64,000 nucleotides of DNA from Novosphingobium decolorationis (GCF_018417475.1 NZ_CP054856.1:3317001-3381000), one strand, 5' to 3'; counted from the first letter of the stretch, positions 9,193 to 19,008 are shown. Numbers and translations are program-made. The notes: generated by a model not told the origin, from the sequence alone.

Positions 9193-9221
9193 TTGGCAGG
9201 GCTGGTTTTCGTGTATATCAG
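9193..9221 (+). promoter_or_regulatory. Candidate promoter for petABC
   Basis: TTGGCA at 9193-9198 and TATCAG at 9216-9221, 17 bases apart, give a reasonable sigma-70-like match in the 263-bp gap before petA. This is the best match I could see by eye. The transcript leader would be about 150 bases. Confidence 0.25.
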
Positions 9222-9377
9222 CCGTGCCAAGTCGGTAGTGAGGACGAGATATATCTTGTTCCGGTACCGTACGTTGGGGGGATCCAAGCGAACCGTAGGT
9301 AAGCAACCTGGCCCCTTGTCGGTTCCGGCGCGCGTCGGTTTTGGCGGGGGGTTGTCTAAAGCAAGGCAAGGGCAAAC

Positions 9378-9911
9378 ATGGCAGAAGAAGATGGCGTGCG
9401 GAGGCGCGATTTCATCAATGTCGCGGCGGTAAGCGCGGCAGGAGTCGCCGGAATAGGGGTAGTCATTCCGCTGGTAAGCCAGATGTCGGCCTCGGCCGAT
9501 GTCCTCGCGGCTTCCACCACCGAGGTCGATATCTCTTCTGTGCAGACCGGGCAGGCGATCAAGGCGATCTTCCGCAAGCAGCCGGTCTTCATCCGTAATC
9601 TCACCCAGCGCGAAATCGACGCGGCGAACGCGGTCGATGCCGCGAGCCTGCGCGATCCGCAGACGCTGGAAGAGCGGACCAAGGAAGGCAAGACCAACTG
9701 GCTGATCACCATGGGCGTGTGCACGCACCTGGGCTGCGTCCCGCTGGGCGCCGGCGAGGGGGAGCCGCGCGGTGAGTTCGGTGGGTATTTCTGCCCCTGC
9801 CACGGTTCGCACTACGACACCGCCGCCCGTATCCGTAAGGGCCCTGCGCCCCTGAACCTGCAGGTTCCGGACTACGAATTCACGTCCGACACTGTCGTGA
9901 CCATCGGTTAA
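9378..9911 (+). CDS. petA: Ubiquinol-cytochrome c reductase, Rieske iron-sulfur subunit
   Basis: The electron-accepting 2Fe-2S subunit of the cytochrome bc1 complex, held in the inner membrane with its head in the periplasm. The 177 residues start with a twin-arginine-like anchor ([11 protein letters not shown]) followed by a hydrophobic helix to about residue 36. Cluster ligands are Cys115 and His117 in CTHLGC and Cys139 and His142 in CPCHGSH, and the structural disulfide pair Cys120/Cys141 is present. First gene of petABC, 23 bp before petB. Confidence 0.97.
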   Translation: MAEEDGVRRRDFINVAAVSAAGVAGIGVVIPLVSQMSASADVLAASTTEVDISSVQTGQAIKAIFRKQPVFIRNLTQREIDAANAVDAASLRDPQTLEERTKEGKTNWLITMGVCTHLGCVPLGAGEGEPRGEFGGYFCPCHGSHYDTAARIRKGPAPLNLQVPDYEFTSDTVVTIG

Positions 9912-9934
9912 GCCCAAGAGAGAGGATCAAGAAC

Positions 9935-11218
9935 ATGAGCTTTCCCTGGGCCAAGGAATACACTCCCAGCCATCCCTTCATGAAGTGGATGGACGAGCGC
10001 CTGCCGGTGCCGCGCCTCGTCTACAACGCCGTCGGCGGCGGCTACGAGGTTCCGCGTAATCTCAACTATTTCTGGAACTTCGGTTTCCTCGCGGGGCTGT
10101 GCCTCGTGCTGCAGATCGTCACGGGCATCGTCATGGCGATGCACTACGCGGCGAACACCGAGGTTGCCTTCGACACCATCGAGCACACCGTGCGCGACGT
10201 GAACTGGGGCTGGCTGATGCGCTATGCGCACGCCAACGGTGCCTCGGCGTTCTTCGTCGTCATCTACGTCCACATCTTCCGCGGGTTCTACTTCGGCTCC
10301 TACAAGGCGCCGCGCGAGATGGTGTGGTTGCTGGGCGTCGTGATCTTCCTCCTCATGATGGCGACCGCCTTCATGGGCTACGTGCTTCCCTGGGGCCAGA
10401 TGAGCTTCTGGGGCGCCAAGGTGATCACCGGCCTGTTCAGCGCGATCCCGCTTGTTGGCGAACCGCTCCAACAGTGGCTGCTCGGCGGATTTGCGCCGGA
10501 TAACGCGGCGCTCAACCGCTTCTTCTCGCTGCACTATCTCCTGCCCTTCGTGATCGTGGGCGTGGTCATCCTGCACATCTGGGCACTGCACATTCCGGGC
10601 TCGTCGAACCCGACTGGCGTGGAAGTGAAGAGCGAGAGCGACACGGTTCCGTTCTATCCCTACTACGTCGCCAAGGACGGCTGGGCGATCGGCGTCTTCG
10701 CGATCCTCTACTGCGCCATGGTGTTCTTCGCGCCGAACTACCTGGGCCACCCGGACAACTACATTCCGGCCAACCCGATGTCGACGCCCGCGCACATCGT
10801 GCCCGAATGGTACTTCTGGCCGTTCTACGCGATCCTGCGCGCCTTCACCCAGGACTTCTTCTTCATCCCGGCCAAGCTGATGGGCGTGCTCGCGATGTTC
10901 GGAGCCATCCTGGTGTGGTTCTTCCTGCCCTGGCTGGACAAGTCGCCGATCCGTTCGTCGTCCTACCGTCCGCTGTACAAGAAGTTCTTCTGGTTCGGTC
11001 TGATCCCGACCATGGCGGTGCTGTTCTACTGCGGCGGCGCCGCGGCCGAAGAGCCCTACGTCATGATCAGCCAGATTGCCGCGCTGTACTACTTCGCGCA
11101 CTTCCTGATCATCCTGCCGATCGTCTCGGCTATCGAGAAGCCCAAGCCGCTGCCCTTCTCCATCACCGAGGCTGTCCTCGGCAAGGACGAAGACGCGAAG
11201 CTTGAGCCTTCGACCTGA
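9935..11218 (+). CDS. petB: Cytochrome b of the bc1 complex
   Basis: The di-heme quinone-oxidising membrane subunit of complex III. The 427 residues hold about eight transmembrane helices. The quinol-site motif PEWY is seen in [12 protein letters not shown], and [14 protein letters not shown] is the conserved Qo-loop helix. Heme-ligand His pairs lie in helices B and D (for example AMHYAAN and HYLLPFV). Being longer than 400 residues it is the undivided form found with fused b/subunit IV. Preceded by AGAGAGGA at proper spacing and followed 30 bp later by petC. Confidence 0.97.
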   Translation: MSFPWAKEYTPSHPFMKWMDERLPVPRLVYNAVGGGYEVPRNLNYFWNFGFLAGLCLVLQIVTGIVMAMHYAANTEVAFDTIEHTVRDVNWGWLMRYAHANGASAFFVVIYVHIFRGFYFGSYKAPREMVWLLGVVIFLLMMATAFMGYVLPWGQMSFWGAKVITGLFSAIPLVGEPLQQWLLGGFAPDNAALNRFFSLHYLLPFVIVGVVILHIWALHIPGSSNPTGVEVKSESDTVPFYPYYVAKDGWAIGVFAILYCAMVFFAPNYLGHPDNYIPANPMSTPAHIVPEWYFWPFYAILRAFTQDFFFIPAKLMGVLAMFGAILVWFFLPWLDKSPIRSSSYRPLYKKFFWFGLIPTMAVLFYCGGAAAEEPYVMISQIAALYYFAHFLIILPIVSAIEKPKPLPFSITEAVLGKDEDAKLEPST

Positions 11219-11248
11219 TCAACAGCAAGACAGAAAGAGACGAAAGAC

Positions 11249-12058
11249 ATGGCACGCATTCTCTCGATCCTCGTCGGGCTGTTCTTCACGGTAGCCCTGG
11301 CCTGGTCCCTTGGGCTCGGGTTCTATACCTGGGCCACCGAACCGGCCCAGCCGACCGCCGAGCACGAGTTCCACGAGCATCCCAAGCACGTGAGCTTCTC
11401 CAGCGACGGGCCCTTCGGCACGTTCGACAAGCAGCAGCTGCAGCGCGGCTTTCAGGTCTACCAGCAGGTCTGCGCGGCCTGCCACGCCCTGAAGCACGTG
11501 GCCTTCCGCGACCTTGAAGAGCTGGGCTACAACGAGCCGGAAGTGAAGGCGATCGCGGCGCAGTTCACGATCCCCAAGTACGACGCGAAGACCGGCGAGG
11601 TTACCTCCAATCCGGGTACGCCCACCGACTACTTCCCGCCGGTTGCCTACGGCGGCCAGGGCTCGCCCCCGGATCTCTCGCTGATTACCAAGGCGCGTCA
11701 CAACGGTGGACCCTACGTCTACTCGCTGCTGACCGGGTATCAGGACCAGCCCGCCGAACTGCTCAAGCACTTCCCGGACTCCAAGACCCCGGACGGGCTC
11801 TACTACAACCCGTACTTCGCCAACCTCAACCTGGCGATGCCCGCACCGCTGATGGAAGACATGGTCACCTATTCGGACGGCACCCCGGCCACGGTCGACC
11901 AGATGGCGAAGGACGTCTCGGCCTTCCTGATCTGGACCGCCGAGCCGACCATGGACAAGCGCAAGCAGACCGGTTGGCCGATCCTGGGCTTCCTGCTCTT
12001 CGCCACGATCCTGGGCTACATGTCCTATCGCAACATCTGGGCGAACAAGAAGCACTGA
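11249..12058 (+). CDS. petC: Cytochrome c1 of the bc1 complex
   Basis: Carries electrons from the Rieske centre to soluble or membrane cytochrome c. The 269-residue protein has an N-terminal signal/anchor to about residue 30, a CAACH heme-binding motif at 75-79 with further family blocks after it, a Met-containing region (NLNLAMPAPLMEDMV) that should supply the axial ligand, and a C-terminal transmembrane anchor at about 243-262. Last gene of the operon, closed by a strong hairpin. Confidence 0.96.
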   Translation: MARILSILVGLFFTVALAWSLGLGFYTWATEPAQPTAEHEFHEHPKHVSFSSDGPFGTFDKQQLQRGFQVYQQVCAACHALKHVAFRDLEELGYNEPEVKAIAAQFTIPKYDAKTGEVTSNPGTPTDYFPPVAYGGQGSPPDLSLITKARHNGGPYVYSLLTGYQDQPAELLKHFPDSKTPDGLYYNPYFANLNLAMPAPLMEDMVTYSDGTPATVDQMAKDVSAFLIWTAEPTMDKRKQTGWPILGFLLFATILGYMSYRNIWANKKH

Positions 12059-12082
12059 GCTTTGCCGTCCTGGTAGTCACAC

Positions 12083-12115
12083 AGAACCCCTCCATCCTCG
12101 CGGTGGAGGGGTTCT
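12083..12115 (+). terminator. Intrinsic terminator of petABC
   Basis: A perfect 12-bp stem (12083-12094 with 12104-12115) encloses a 9-base loop and is followed by TTCGC, a short U-tract. It starts 25 bp after the petC stop. Confidence 0.75.
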
Positions 12116-12168
12116 TTCGCTATGGGGGCACCGCTGTGTTCCTCAACGAGTTCCCGGAGTAGCCCCAC

Positions 12169-12705
12169 GTGACGCCTGAAGACCTGAAGCCGCTCGTCCG
12201 CACGATCCCGGATTTTCCCAAGCCCGGCATCCTGTTTCGCGATGTCACCACGCTGATGGGCCATGGCGAGGGCTTTGCCGCAGCGGTCGGGATGATGGCG
12301 GACAAGGTGCAGGCCTGCGAGGGGCAGGCGATCGCCGGGATCGAGGCGCGCGGCTTCATCTTCGGCGCGGCCATCGCGGCAAAGCTGGCCATGCCCTTCA
12401 TTCCCGTGCGCAAACCCGGCAAGCTGCCCGTGCCCGTGCTCGCCATCGACTACGCGCTGGAATACGGCACGGACACGCTGGAGGTCGATCCAGGAGCGGT
12501 CGTAGATGGCAGCCGCATCGTCCTCATCGACGATCTCCTGGCAACGGGCGGTACGGCTCTGGCCGCATGCGAGCTTCTGCGCCGGGCAGGCGGCGTTGTT
12601 GCCGAGGCGCTGTTCCTCGTCGATCTGCCCGACCTTGGCGGAGCCGAGCGTCTGCGCCGCGCCGGGGTCGCGGTCGAGGCGCTGCTCGATTATCCTGGAC
12701 ACTAA
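12169..12705 (+). CDS. apt: Adenine phosphoribosyltransferase
   Basis: Salvages adenine with PRPP to AMP in the cytoplasm. The 178 residues match the family. FPKPGILFRDVT is the conserved N-terminal block, and the PRPP loop is IVLIDDLLATGGTA at about 120-133. The GTG start is chosen because the family N-terminus follows directly. Its substrate PRPP is made by prs, also in this window (62183). Converges with malonyl-CoA decarboxylase with 15 bp between stops. Confidence 0.93.
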   Translation: MTPEDLKPLVRTIPDFPKPGILFRDVTTLMGHGEGFAAAVGMMADKVQACEGQAIAGIEARGFIFGAAIAAKLAMPFIPVRKPGKLPVPVLAIDYALEYGTDTLEVDPGAVVDGSRIVLIDDLLATGGTALAACELLRRAGGVVAEALFLVDLPDLGGAERLRRAGVAVEALLDYPGH

Positions 12706-12720
12706 GGCGGCGGTGAGCCG

Positions 12721-14100
12721 TCAGGCCGCTTCGGCCGACTTCCTGCGCTTGCCTCCACTCTCTTCGTCGCTGCCGTCATCCAGGAGCGCGCGGACCTTCT
12801 TCGAGGTCGCGACGGTGCCCATCTCGGCCAGAGCAAAGCAGTTGGCCTCGATGTAGTCGAGGTCATAGAGATAGTTGACCATGATGCCGCGCGATTGCTT
12901 GACCCCGTTGGGGGAGAGGTCCGCGTTCGCATGGATCGCCTCGAGGCGGGCACCATTGCCCAGGTGAAAACGCGCGACCGGATCACGCGGCTGGTTGCCC
13001 CGTCCCTTGGCCGAGACAAGATAGCGCGCGGCCTCGGCGCGCAAGATGTCGTCCGCAGGGGCAGGGGACTTGCCGGTTTCCTCCCCGTCCAGCCACCGGG
13101 CAAGCCCGGGTACGGGGGAGAGCGTCGCGAAAGTTTCGATGTGGGGAAGTTCCTCGCGCAGCTGCCCGACCACGCGCTTGATGAGGTGGTTGCCGAAGGG
13201 AATGCCCTTGAGGCCCTTCTGGCAATTGCTGATCGAATAGAAGATCGCGCACTTCGCCTCGCCGACCGGCACGCTCTCGCGCTCCTCGGCAATGACATCG
13301 TGGATGGCGCCCGGAACTTCGCGGGTCAGGGCGACCTCCACGAAGATCAGCGGGTCGAGCGGCATCTGCGAGTGGAAGAAGGCGTAACAGCGCCGGTCGA
13401 CCGGCTCGACCCGGCGTTGCAGGTCGTCCCAGCCGCGAATGGCGTGGACCGCCTCGTAGCGGATGATGCGTTCGAGCAGGACCGCGGGCGAATCCCAGCC
13501 GATCCGGCGCAGTTCGAGGAAGCCTGCGTTGAACCAGGCGGTGAAGGCGCCTTCGAGTTCGCGGTCGAAGGCGAGGAGGCCGGCCGAGCGGTCTTCCCGG
13601 GCGACCGAAAGCAGGTCCTCGCGCAGCCAAAGCAGCTTCTGCGTACCGTCGGGGGCGGTGTTGAGAAGGTTGATGAGGCGCCGGCAGGGCGACTTGCTGG
13701 CCGCGTGAAGGGCAAGGCCGGAGGCCTCGTCGCGCTTGGCCTGCCACTGCGCAATGGCCTTGTCGATGGCGTGGGCATCGAGGGGATAGCGCTCGTGGAT
13801 CGTTTCCAGAAAGCGGCGCCGCTCCGCCTCGTTGCGGCTTTCGTACAGGCGGAAGAAGGCGGCGGCGAGCGAGGGCCCCGAAGCGCGTCCGCGCACCGAG
13901 AGAAGGGCATCGGCAAGGTCGAGAAGATTCTCGCCGGGCGCGCTGGGCTGACCGATCCCGACGCTGCGCAGCAGTTTGCCGAGCCCGGCTCCGAGCAGCA
14001 GGTCGAGCGGCTTGCGCAGCCGCGCCGAGGCTGCGTTGGCGGCCGGAGCCGCTGGCGCTTGCGGGGATGGGGACGTGCGGTCGGGATGCGTCGTGGCCAT
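12721..14100 (-). CDS. Malonyl-CoA decarboxylase
   Basis: Converts malonyl-CoA to acetyl-CoA and CO2. The 459 residues carry the family signatures: HAIRGWDDLQRRV, FFHSQMPLDPLIFVEVALT, SISNCQKGLKGIPFGNHL and the closing VNYLYDLDYIEANC. The His/Ser residues of the acetyltransferase-like active site lie in the FHSQMP and SNC blocks. The N-terminus to about residue 30 is Pro/Ala/Ser-rich and likely disordered. Bacterial homologues often sit with malonate or fatty-acid genes; here it stands alone between apt and a tRNA, so its metabolic role is not shown by context. Confidence 0.92.
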   Translation of the reverse strand: MATTHPDRTSPSPQAPAAPAANAASARLRKPLDLLLGAGLGKLLRSVGIGQPSAPGENLLDLADALLSVRGRASGPSLAAAFFRLYESRNEAERRRFLETIHERYPLDAHAIDKAIAQWQAKRDEASGLALHAASKSPCRRLINLLNTAPDGTQKLLWLREDLLSVAREDRSAGLLAFDRELEGAFTAWFNAGFLELRRIGWDSPAVLLERIIRYEAVHAIRGWDDLQRRVEPVDRRCYAFFHSQMPLDPLIFVEVALTREVPGAIHDVIAEERESVPVGEAKCAIFYSISNCQKGLKGIPFGNHLIKRVVGQLREELPHIETFATLSPVPGLARWLDGEETGKSPAPADDILRAEAARYLVSAKGRGNQPRDPVARFHLGNGARLEAIHANADLSPNGVKQSRGIMVNYLYDLDYIEANCFALAEMGTVATSKKVRALLDDGSDEESGGKRRKSAEAA

Positions 14101-14300
14101 GGCGATTCGCTCCTCCTCGTCTGGGACACCGGCAGTCTACCAGTCGCGGGGTGGGGCGGGAACCGGTGCGCGGTGAGGCGAGATCCATGATGGTGCTGGG
14201 GGCAAGCGCCAGGCATGTGAAAAGATATGTTGACTAGACGCGCGCTGTCGTGGCAAGCGGCTCGCCTTGGCAGCGCCCGACGCGCTGTCAGGCCGGCGTT

Positions 14301-14374
14301 GCGGGTATAGCATAGTGGTAATGCTCTAGCCTTCCAAGCTAGCTAGAGGGGTTCGATTCCCCTTACCCGCTCCA
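14301..14374 (+). tRNA. tRNA-Gly (anticodon TCC)
   Basis: A 74-base cloverleaf with CCA encoded. The acceptor stem GCGGGTA (14301-14307) pairs with TACCCGC (14364-14370). The anticodon arm CTAGC-CTTCCAA-GCTAG gives anticodon TCC. The T arm has GGGG-TTCGATT-CCCC. The small D-arm with AGTGGTA is typical of tRNA-Gly. I saw no duplicated tRNA 3' end nearby, so nothing suggests an integration site. Confidence 0.97.
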
Positions 14375-14441
14375 CGCCCATTTCCCCAGAATTCGTTCGC
14401 AGCCACGCCATTTCAGGCCGCTTTTGCTCGTGCCTGTGGCA

Positions 14442-14467
14442 CCGCACCGGGGCGCGCCCCGGTGCGG
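14442..14467. repeat. 26-bp perfect palindrome after the tricorn-like gene
   Basis: The 26 bases are fully self-complementary about the centre at 14454/14455, with all-GC arms except for one A/T pair each. It lies 16 bp beyond the stop of the minus-strand S41 peptidase gene and 68 bp after the tRNA. A 13-bp stem without a loop or T-run could act as a factor-assisted terminator or RNA stabiliser. Confidence 0.55.
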
Positions 14468-14482
14468 TCTGTGCCTTGGCGC

Positions 14483-17400
14483 CTAGCGTGAGGGAAGCGG
14501 GGTGACGTCGCCGGCCGGGGTGCCGAGCGGGGGCAGGGGCTGCGGGGTGAGCGGGCGCACCGGCTCCTGAGCGATTCCGCGCTGGAGGAGGGCAACGGCG
14601 CTTTCAAGCTGCGCGTCGCGCCCCTCGAATGCGGCGTGGGGGCCGTTCTCCACCTCGATGTCGGGCGCGATGCCGTGCCCCTCGACGATCCAGCTTCCGT
14701 CGGCGGCGTACTGGGCGTTTTCGGCGATGCGCACCGCGCCCTTGTCGGAGAGGCGGTTGCGGTCGGAGAGCCAGATGCCTGCGCCCGCCGTGCGCGTACC
14801 CACCAGCGGCGCGATGCCCAGCGACTTGATCGCGGCGGCAAAGGTCTCGCCATCGGAGTAGGTGCGCTCGTCGATCAGGACCGCGACATGGCCGCGGTAG
14901 GCGTTCTGCATGTTGGTGGTGGGTACGCCCGTGCCGTCGGGCCTGGCCCAGAAGGCCCAGGGGCGGCGCATCAGCATGCCGATGATGAGGCTGTCGATAT
15001 TGCCGCCGCTGTTGCCGCGCACGTCGATGATGAGCCCGTCCTTGTCGAGCTGGGCGAAGTAGTCGCGCGCGAAGCTGGCAATGTCGTCCGGGCCCATGGC
15101 GCGCAGGTGCAGATAGCCGACCTTGCCGTCCGACAACTCCTGTGTGGCCAGGCGGCGTCCCTCCACGAAATCGCGGTAGCTCGCCATGACTTCGCCGTCC
15201 TGCGTCATCGGCTCGACAATGGCGCTCATCGAGGTGCCTGCGCGGGTGAGGTCGAGACGGACCTCCTGCCCGGCCTTGCCCGCGAGTTCACGGCGCAGGT
15301 CGGCGAGCGAGGCGATGGGGCGTCCGTCCACGCGGCGGATCACGTCGCCCGCGCGCACGTCGACGCCCGGCCGACGCAGCGGCGGGCGCAGCGCGACGAG
15401 GTCGGCCTCGGTGCGCCAGATTTCGTCGATGCGAAGGCCGCCCGAGACCGGCGCGTAGCGGGCGCCGAGGAAAGCCATGGCGCTGTTTTCCGCGTCGCTG
15501 GGCAGGTCACCCGGGCGCACCTGACTATGGAGGATACCTAGTTGAGAGGCCATGAGGCCCAGCAAAGTGTTGAGCTCCGCGCGGTGGCCGATGCGGTCAA
15601 GGAATGGCTCGATGCGGGTGCGGACCTCGTTCCAGTCGACCCCGCGCAGGGCCGGATCGTAGGCGAAATCGCGGTGCATGCGCCAGGCATCGACGAACAT
15701 CTGGCGCCACTCGGACACCGGATCGATGGCGAGGCGCCAGTCGTCGAGGCGCACGGTGTCGGCCGCGATATCGTCGGGCAGCTTGGCCTTGGCGGGGACG
15801 AGGGCGAGTTCGGGCTTCTCGCGCGATCCGTGCGCGACAAGGAGTGTCTTGCCATCGGCGGAGAGATCGGCGCCGAACGCCCCCTCGGCGAAGGTCTCCA
15901 GCTTGGGATCGCGCTTGTCGATGGCGATCGAGACGAGATCCTCGCCCTTGCGGGTATAGAGGAAATCCTTGGAGGCGAGCAGCAGGCCGGACATGCCGGG
16001 CGCGGTGGGCAGCTTGTAGAGGCGCGCGGCGAGGCCGTCCATCACGATGCGGGCAGGCTTGGTGGCCGTGTCGTCTTCGTCCTTGTCCTTTGCGGCCTCG
16101 TCGGACCGTTTTGAGGACGAGGGCTTCGCTTCTTCGGCGCTGCGGGTCAGTTCGTTGTCCTCGCTAAAGCGGAAGGGCGCGGACGGGTCGAGCTGGAGCG
16201 CGTGGATCTCGCCCCGGTCGGGGAAGGCGACGCCCATGTTGCGGTCGCCCCAGGGGCTCCCCGGGGTCGGCGCGAAATTGCGGTCGGAGAGGAAATAGAG
16301 CCAGGCCCCGTCGTGCGCGAAGGCGGGGGCATAGTCGTTGTACTTGCTCGAGGTCGCCTGGACGCGGGCGCCCGTGGCGAGGTCCTGGACGAAGATGTCG
16401 GCGGTGTTGGCGTTGTTGGCGCGTGCGATCTCGGCATAGGCGATGTGGGTGGAGCCGGGCGCGAAGGCAAGATCGTGGAAGGGCTGGTCGTCGCCGGTGT
16501 CGTTGCGGGCGAGCAGGGTGACCTTGCCGCTGGCGATGTCGACCTTCTGGAGGCGCGCCTGCTTGTCCCACAGCACCAGCGTCCTGCCGTCCGGTGCCAC
16601 GGCGAAGGACCAGATGTGCGCGTCGTAGCCGTGGGTGATGGCGACCGGCTTGCCCGACCCATCGGCGGACATGGCGTAGATATCGCCCTGTTCGCCCTCA
16701 TCGAGGATCATGAACACGCGCTTGCCCTCAGGGCCGGCGACGGCCTGGCGGGCGCGGGCGGTGAGCGGTACGGCGAACTCGACACGGCGCAGGGCACCTG
16801 GCGCGGCGAGGGCGACCCGGCCGCGCGCGGTGACCGCAACGCTCTCGCCCGAAGGGGAGATATGCGCACCTTCCAGCTGCGACATCGGATCGGCAATCGC
16901 GCGCAGGCGGGTCTGTGCGCGGTCGGTGACGATGTCGATGGCAAGGGTGTGGAGGCTGCTGTCGGTACGCGAGAAGACGTGGATGTCCGCGCCGTTCTGA
17001 AGGTAGATCGCGTCGCCATCGAGGCTTGCCTGGAGAACGGGGAAGGGCATTTCCTGCGAGAGCTGGGCCACGCCCGAACCATCCTCGTTCACCGACCAGA
17101 GAGCATCGCCGCCGCTCTTGTCGGAGATGAAGTAGACCTTGCCGTCCGCGGCCATGGGAAAGCGGATCGGTGCGCCGAAATCGGGCAGGAGCTGGACCGC
17201 CTCGTCCGCGGCGCCGCCGTCCCAGCGCCACAGCTGGGCCATGCCGCCGCCGCGGTAGAGCACCGCGTGGTCACGCGCGCGGGCGGTGAGGCCCCGGCGG
17301 CTGAAGAACAGCGTCGTGCCATCCGCGCCATAGGTCGCATCGTTGGCGCGCCACAGCGGGATGGGCCTCGCTTCGCCGCCGGTGGGGGCAATCGTGTAGA

Positions 17401-17812
17401 GGATTTCGCCATGGCCGCCTCCGGTCAGCCGCGAGGAATAGATGACGCGGCCATCGGGCGTCCAGCCGACCGTGCGCAGCAGGCCGCCCTCGAAAGTCAG
17501 GCGGCGCGGCGTCCCTCCCGCGACGGGCATGACATAGACGTCCTGCTCGCTGTCGTAGCTGGCGGTGAAGGCGACCATCGTGCCGTCGGGCGAGACGTGG
17601 GCGTCGGTCTCTTCTGCGGGGTGGTTGGTGAGACGGATCGCGCTGCCGCCCTCGCGCCCGGTGCGCCACAGATCGCCTTCGCTGGCAAAGACCAGCACGT
17701 CGCCGCGCGCGCTGGGGTACTGGGAGAAACCGTCCTCCGCGTGCGTGCGCGTTGCGGCGGTCGCGGCACCAAGAGCAAGCAGGCTGCAGGCGAGAAAGCG
17801 CATGGTCTTCAT
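14483..17812 (-). CDS. Tricorn-like S41 family peptidase with beta-propeller (PD40) repeats
   Basis: A 1109-residue exported protease. A signal peptide (MKTMRFLACSLLALGAATAA) ends near residue 25. About 600 residues of WD40/PD40-like beta-propeller repeats follow (for example HVSPDGTMVAFTASYDS). Then come a PDZ domain (around 830-900, RAGDVIRRVDGRPIAS) and a C-terminal S41 catalytic domain. The likely nucleophile is Ser986 in TYSDGETF, with a His-Ser pair near 762 (LGILHSQV) and a Glu in IVEGHGIAPDIEVE, matching the Tricorn active-site layout. It would degrade peptides in the periplasm. Start 17812 is the Met of the signal peptide; the frame stays open upstream but without family character. 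Divergent from the first GDPD gene. Confidence 0.88.
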   Translation of the reverse strand: MKTMRFLACSLLALGAATAATRTHAEDGFSQYPSARGDVLVFASEGDLWRTGREGGSAIRLTNHPAEETDAHVSPDGTMVAFTASYDSEQDVYVMPVAGGTPRRLTFEGGLLRTVGWTPDGRVIYSSRLTGGGHGEILYTIAPTGGEARPIPLWRANDATYGADGTTLFFSRRGLTARARDHAVLYRGGGMAQLWRWDGGAADEAVQLLPDFGAPIRFPMAADGKVYFISDKSGGDALWSVNEDGSGVAQLSQEMPFPVLQASLDGDAIYLQNGADIHVFSRTDSSLHTLAIDIVTDRAQTRLRAIADPMSQLEGAHISPSGESVAVTARGRVALAAPGALRRVEFAVPLTARARQAVAGPEGKRVFMILDEGEQGDIYAMSADGSGKPVAITHGYDAHIWSFAVAPDGRTLVLWDKQARLQKVDIASGKVTLLARNDTGDDQPFHDLAFAPGSTHIAYAEIARANNANTADIFVQDLATGARVQATSSKYNDYAPAFAHDGAWLYFLSDRNFAPTPGSPWGDRNMGVAFPDRGEIHALQLDPSAPFRFSEDNELTRSAEEAKPSSSKRSDEAAKDKDEDDTATKPARIVMDGLAARLYKLPTAPGMSGLLLASKDFLYTRKGEDLVSIAIDKRDPKLETFAEGAFGADLSADGKTLLVAHGSREKPELALVPAKAKLPDDIAADTVRLDDWRLAIDPVSEWRQMFVDAWRMHRDFAYDPALRGVDWNEVRTRIEPFLDRIGHRAELNTLLGLMASQLGILHSQVRPGDLPSDAENSAMAFLGARYAPVSGGLRIDEIWRTEADLVALRPPLRRPGVDVRAGDVIRRVDGRPIASLADLRRELAGKAGQEVRLDLTRAGTSMSAIVEPMTQDGEVMASYRDFVEGRRLATQELSDGKVGYLHLRAMGPDDIASFARDYFAQLDKDGLIIDVRGNSGGNIDSLIIGMLMRRPWAFWARPDGTGVPTTNMQNAYRGHVAVLIDERTYSDGETFAAAIKSLGIAPLVGTRTAGAGIWLSDRNRLSDKGAVRIAENAQYAADGSWIVEGHGIAPDIEVENGPHAAFEGRDAQLESAVALLQRGIAQEPVRPLTPQPLPPLGTPAGDVTPLPSR

Positions 17813-18030
17813 GGGTTGGGGGCCCCTTTTTCTCTGTAGAATTGCGCGGGACCATGCCGGGTGCCTGCCCGATAGGCAATGACCGGGAACCCGGCGTCCG
17901 CAGTCCTGTCGCGAGCAAGGGCACACCCGCGCGTGCAAAAAAAACTGGCCCCGTCCTGTCAGATTCTGAGAGCCGCCACGTCTCCCTTTCGAACGCGGCA
18001 CACGCCGCGCGAGTGACCGGGGGGTCAGAC

Positions 18031-19008
18031 GTGATTTCTGCCACGAAAGTGCGTGCAGGAGCGCTCGGCGTTCTTGCAGCCTGTAGTCTTGCCACACTGC
18101 CGCACCTAGCGCAGCCGATCCAGGCGGCCGCGCCTTCCGTGCGGAGCGCCGAACTTGCCCGGCGGCTGGCCGGGCCCGATGGGCACGTCATGGTCGTTGC
18201 GCACAGGGGCTGCTGGAAGGCGACCTCGGAAAACAGCCTCGATGCGATCGCGCAGTGCCGCGCGATGGGCATCGACATGGTCGAGCTCGACGTGCGCACC
18301 AGCCGGGACGGGGTGCCGGTGCTGATGCACGATGCAGATGTCGCGCGCACCACGGACGGCACGGGCCGTGTTGCCGATATGACGCTGGAGGACCTGCGCG
18401 CGCTGCACCTGCGGGAAGGCATGGGCAGGACGAGGGGCAGGGCGAGGGGCGGGACGAGTGCCGTGACCGAGCGGCGCATTCCCACGCTGGCCGAGGCGCT
18501 TGCGGCGACCGGCGGCGAGGTCCTCGTCAACCTCGATGCCAAGGCGGTCGACCCGGCCGTTCTCCTGCGTATCGTGGATGAGGCGGGTATGCGCGGCCAC
18601 GTCCTGTTCAAGGCCGAAGCTTCGGCCTCTGCGATCACGGCGCGCGTGCCTTTCGTCCGGGACGTACACTTCCAGCCGATCCTGCGCGAGCCGGGCATGG
18701 CGGATGATCCCGTTGCGGCAGTCGCGTCCTACGACGCGCTTGCGCCTGTCAGTTTCGAGATCGACGTCAAGACGCAGGGGTTCCTGCCGCGCCTGACAGG
18801 GGCTCTGCGCGCGCGCTGTGCACGCTACTGGGTCAACAGCCTGGCGGGGCGCATCTACGATGACCGCGTCGCGCTGGAGGACCCGAACGCCGTGTGGGGG
18901 CGGCTTGTCGCCTACGGTGTCGACGCGATCCAGACCGATCATCCCGGCATCCTCAAGGACTACCTTTCGCGAAGCGGCCTGCGCAGCTTCGCCTGCACGC
19001 CGAGCTAA
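18031..19008 (+). CDS. Exported glycerophosphodiester phosphodiesterase family protein (GDPD 1)
   Basis: Predicted periplasmic enzyme that cleaves glycerophosphodiesters to glycerol-3-phosphate and an alcohol. The 325 residues start with a signal peptide (to about residue 34, QAAA). The TIM-barrel GDPD motifs are present: His58-Arg-Gly, Glu85-Leu-Asp87 and His100. The GTG at 18031 is preceded by a G-rich ribosome site; GTG 18013 and 18049 are alternatives. Residues ~131-142 are a Gly/Arg-rich insertion encoded by a 12-bp tandem repeat. It is 67 bp before a TonB receptor and shares its family with the gene after that receptor. Confidence 0.85.
   Translation: MISATKVRAGALGVLAACSLATLPHLAQPIQAAAPSVRSAELARRLAGPDGHVMVVAHRGCWKATSENSLDAIAQCRAMGIDMVELDVRTSRDGVPVLMHDADVARTTDGTGRVADMTLEDLRALHLREGMGRTRGRARGGTSAVTERRIPTLAEALAATGGEVLVNLDAKAVDPAVLLRIVDEAGMRGHVLFKAEASASAITARVPFVRDVHFQPILREPGMADDPVAAVASYDALAPVSFEIDVKTQGFLPRLTGALRARCARYWVNSLAGRIYDDRVALEDPNAVWGRLVAYGVDAIQTDHPGILKDYLSRSGLRSFACTPS
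18422..18457 (+). repeat. Three tandem 12-bp units inside GDPD 1
   Basis: Units at 18422-18433, 18434-18445 and 18446-18457 follow the pattern GGGGC(A/G)GG(A/G)CGA with one to two changes each. They encode a Gly/Arg/Thr loop in a part of the barrel where GDPD 2 has no such residues. Changes in copy number would keep the reading frame. Confidence 0.6.

Noticed and set aside
12895..14190. Plus-strand frame of 431 codons
   Set aside because: Antisense to malonyl-CoA decarboxylase. No ribosome site, no motif.
14301..14374. tRNA-Gly as an integration site for a mobile element
   Set aside because: No duplicated tRNA end, integrase or transposase is present on either side.
16202..17839. Plus-strand frame of 545 codons
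   Set aside because: Antisense to the tricorn-like peptidase. Composition typical of shadow frames.
17960..17990. Pho-box before GDPD 1
   Set aside because: One CTGTCAG word is present but no second direct repeat at the required spacing, so a PhoB site cannot be supported.
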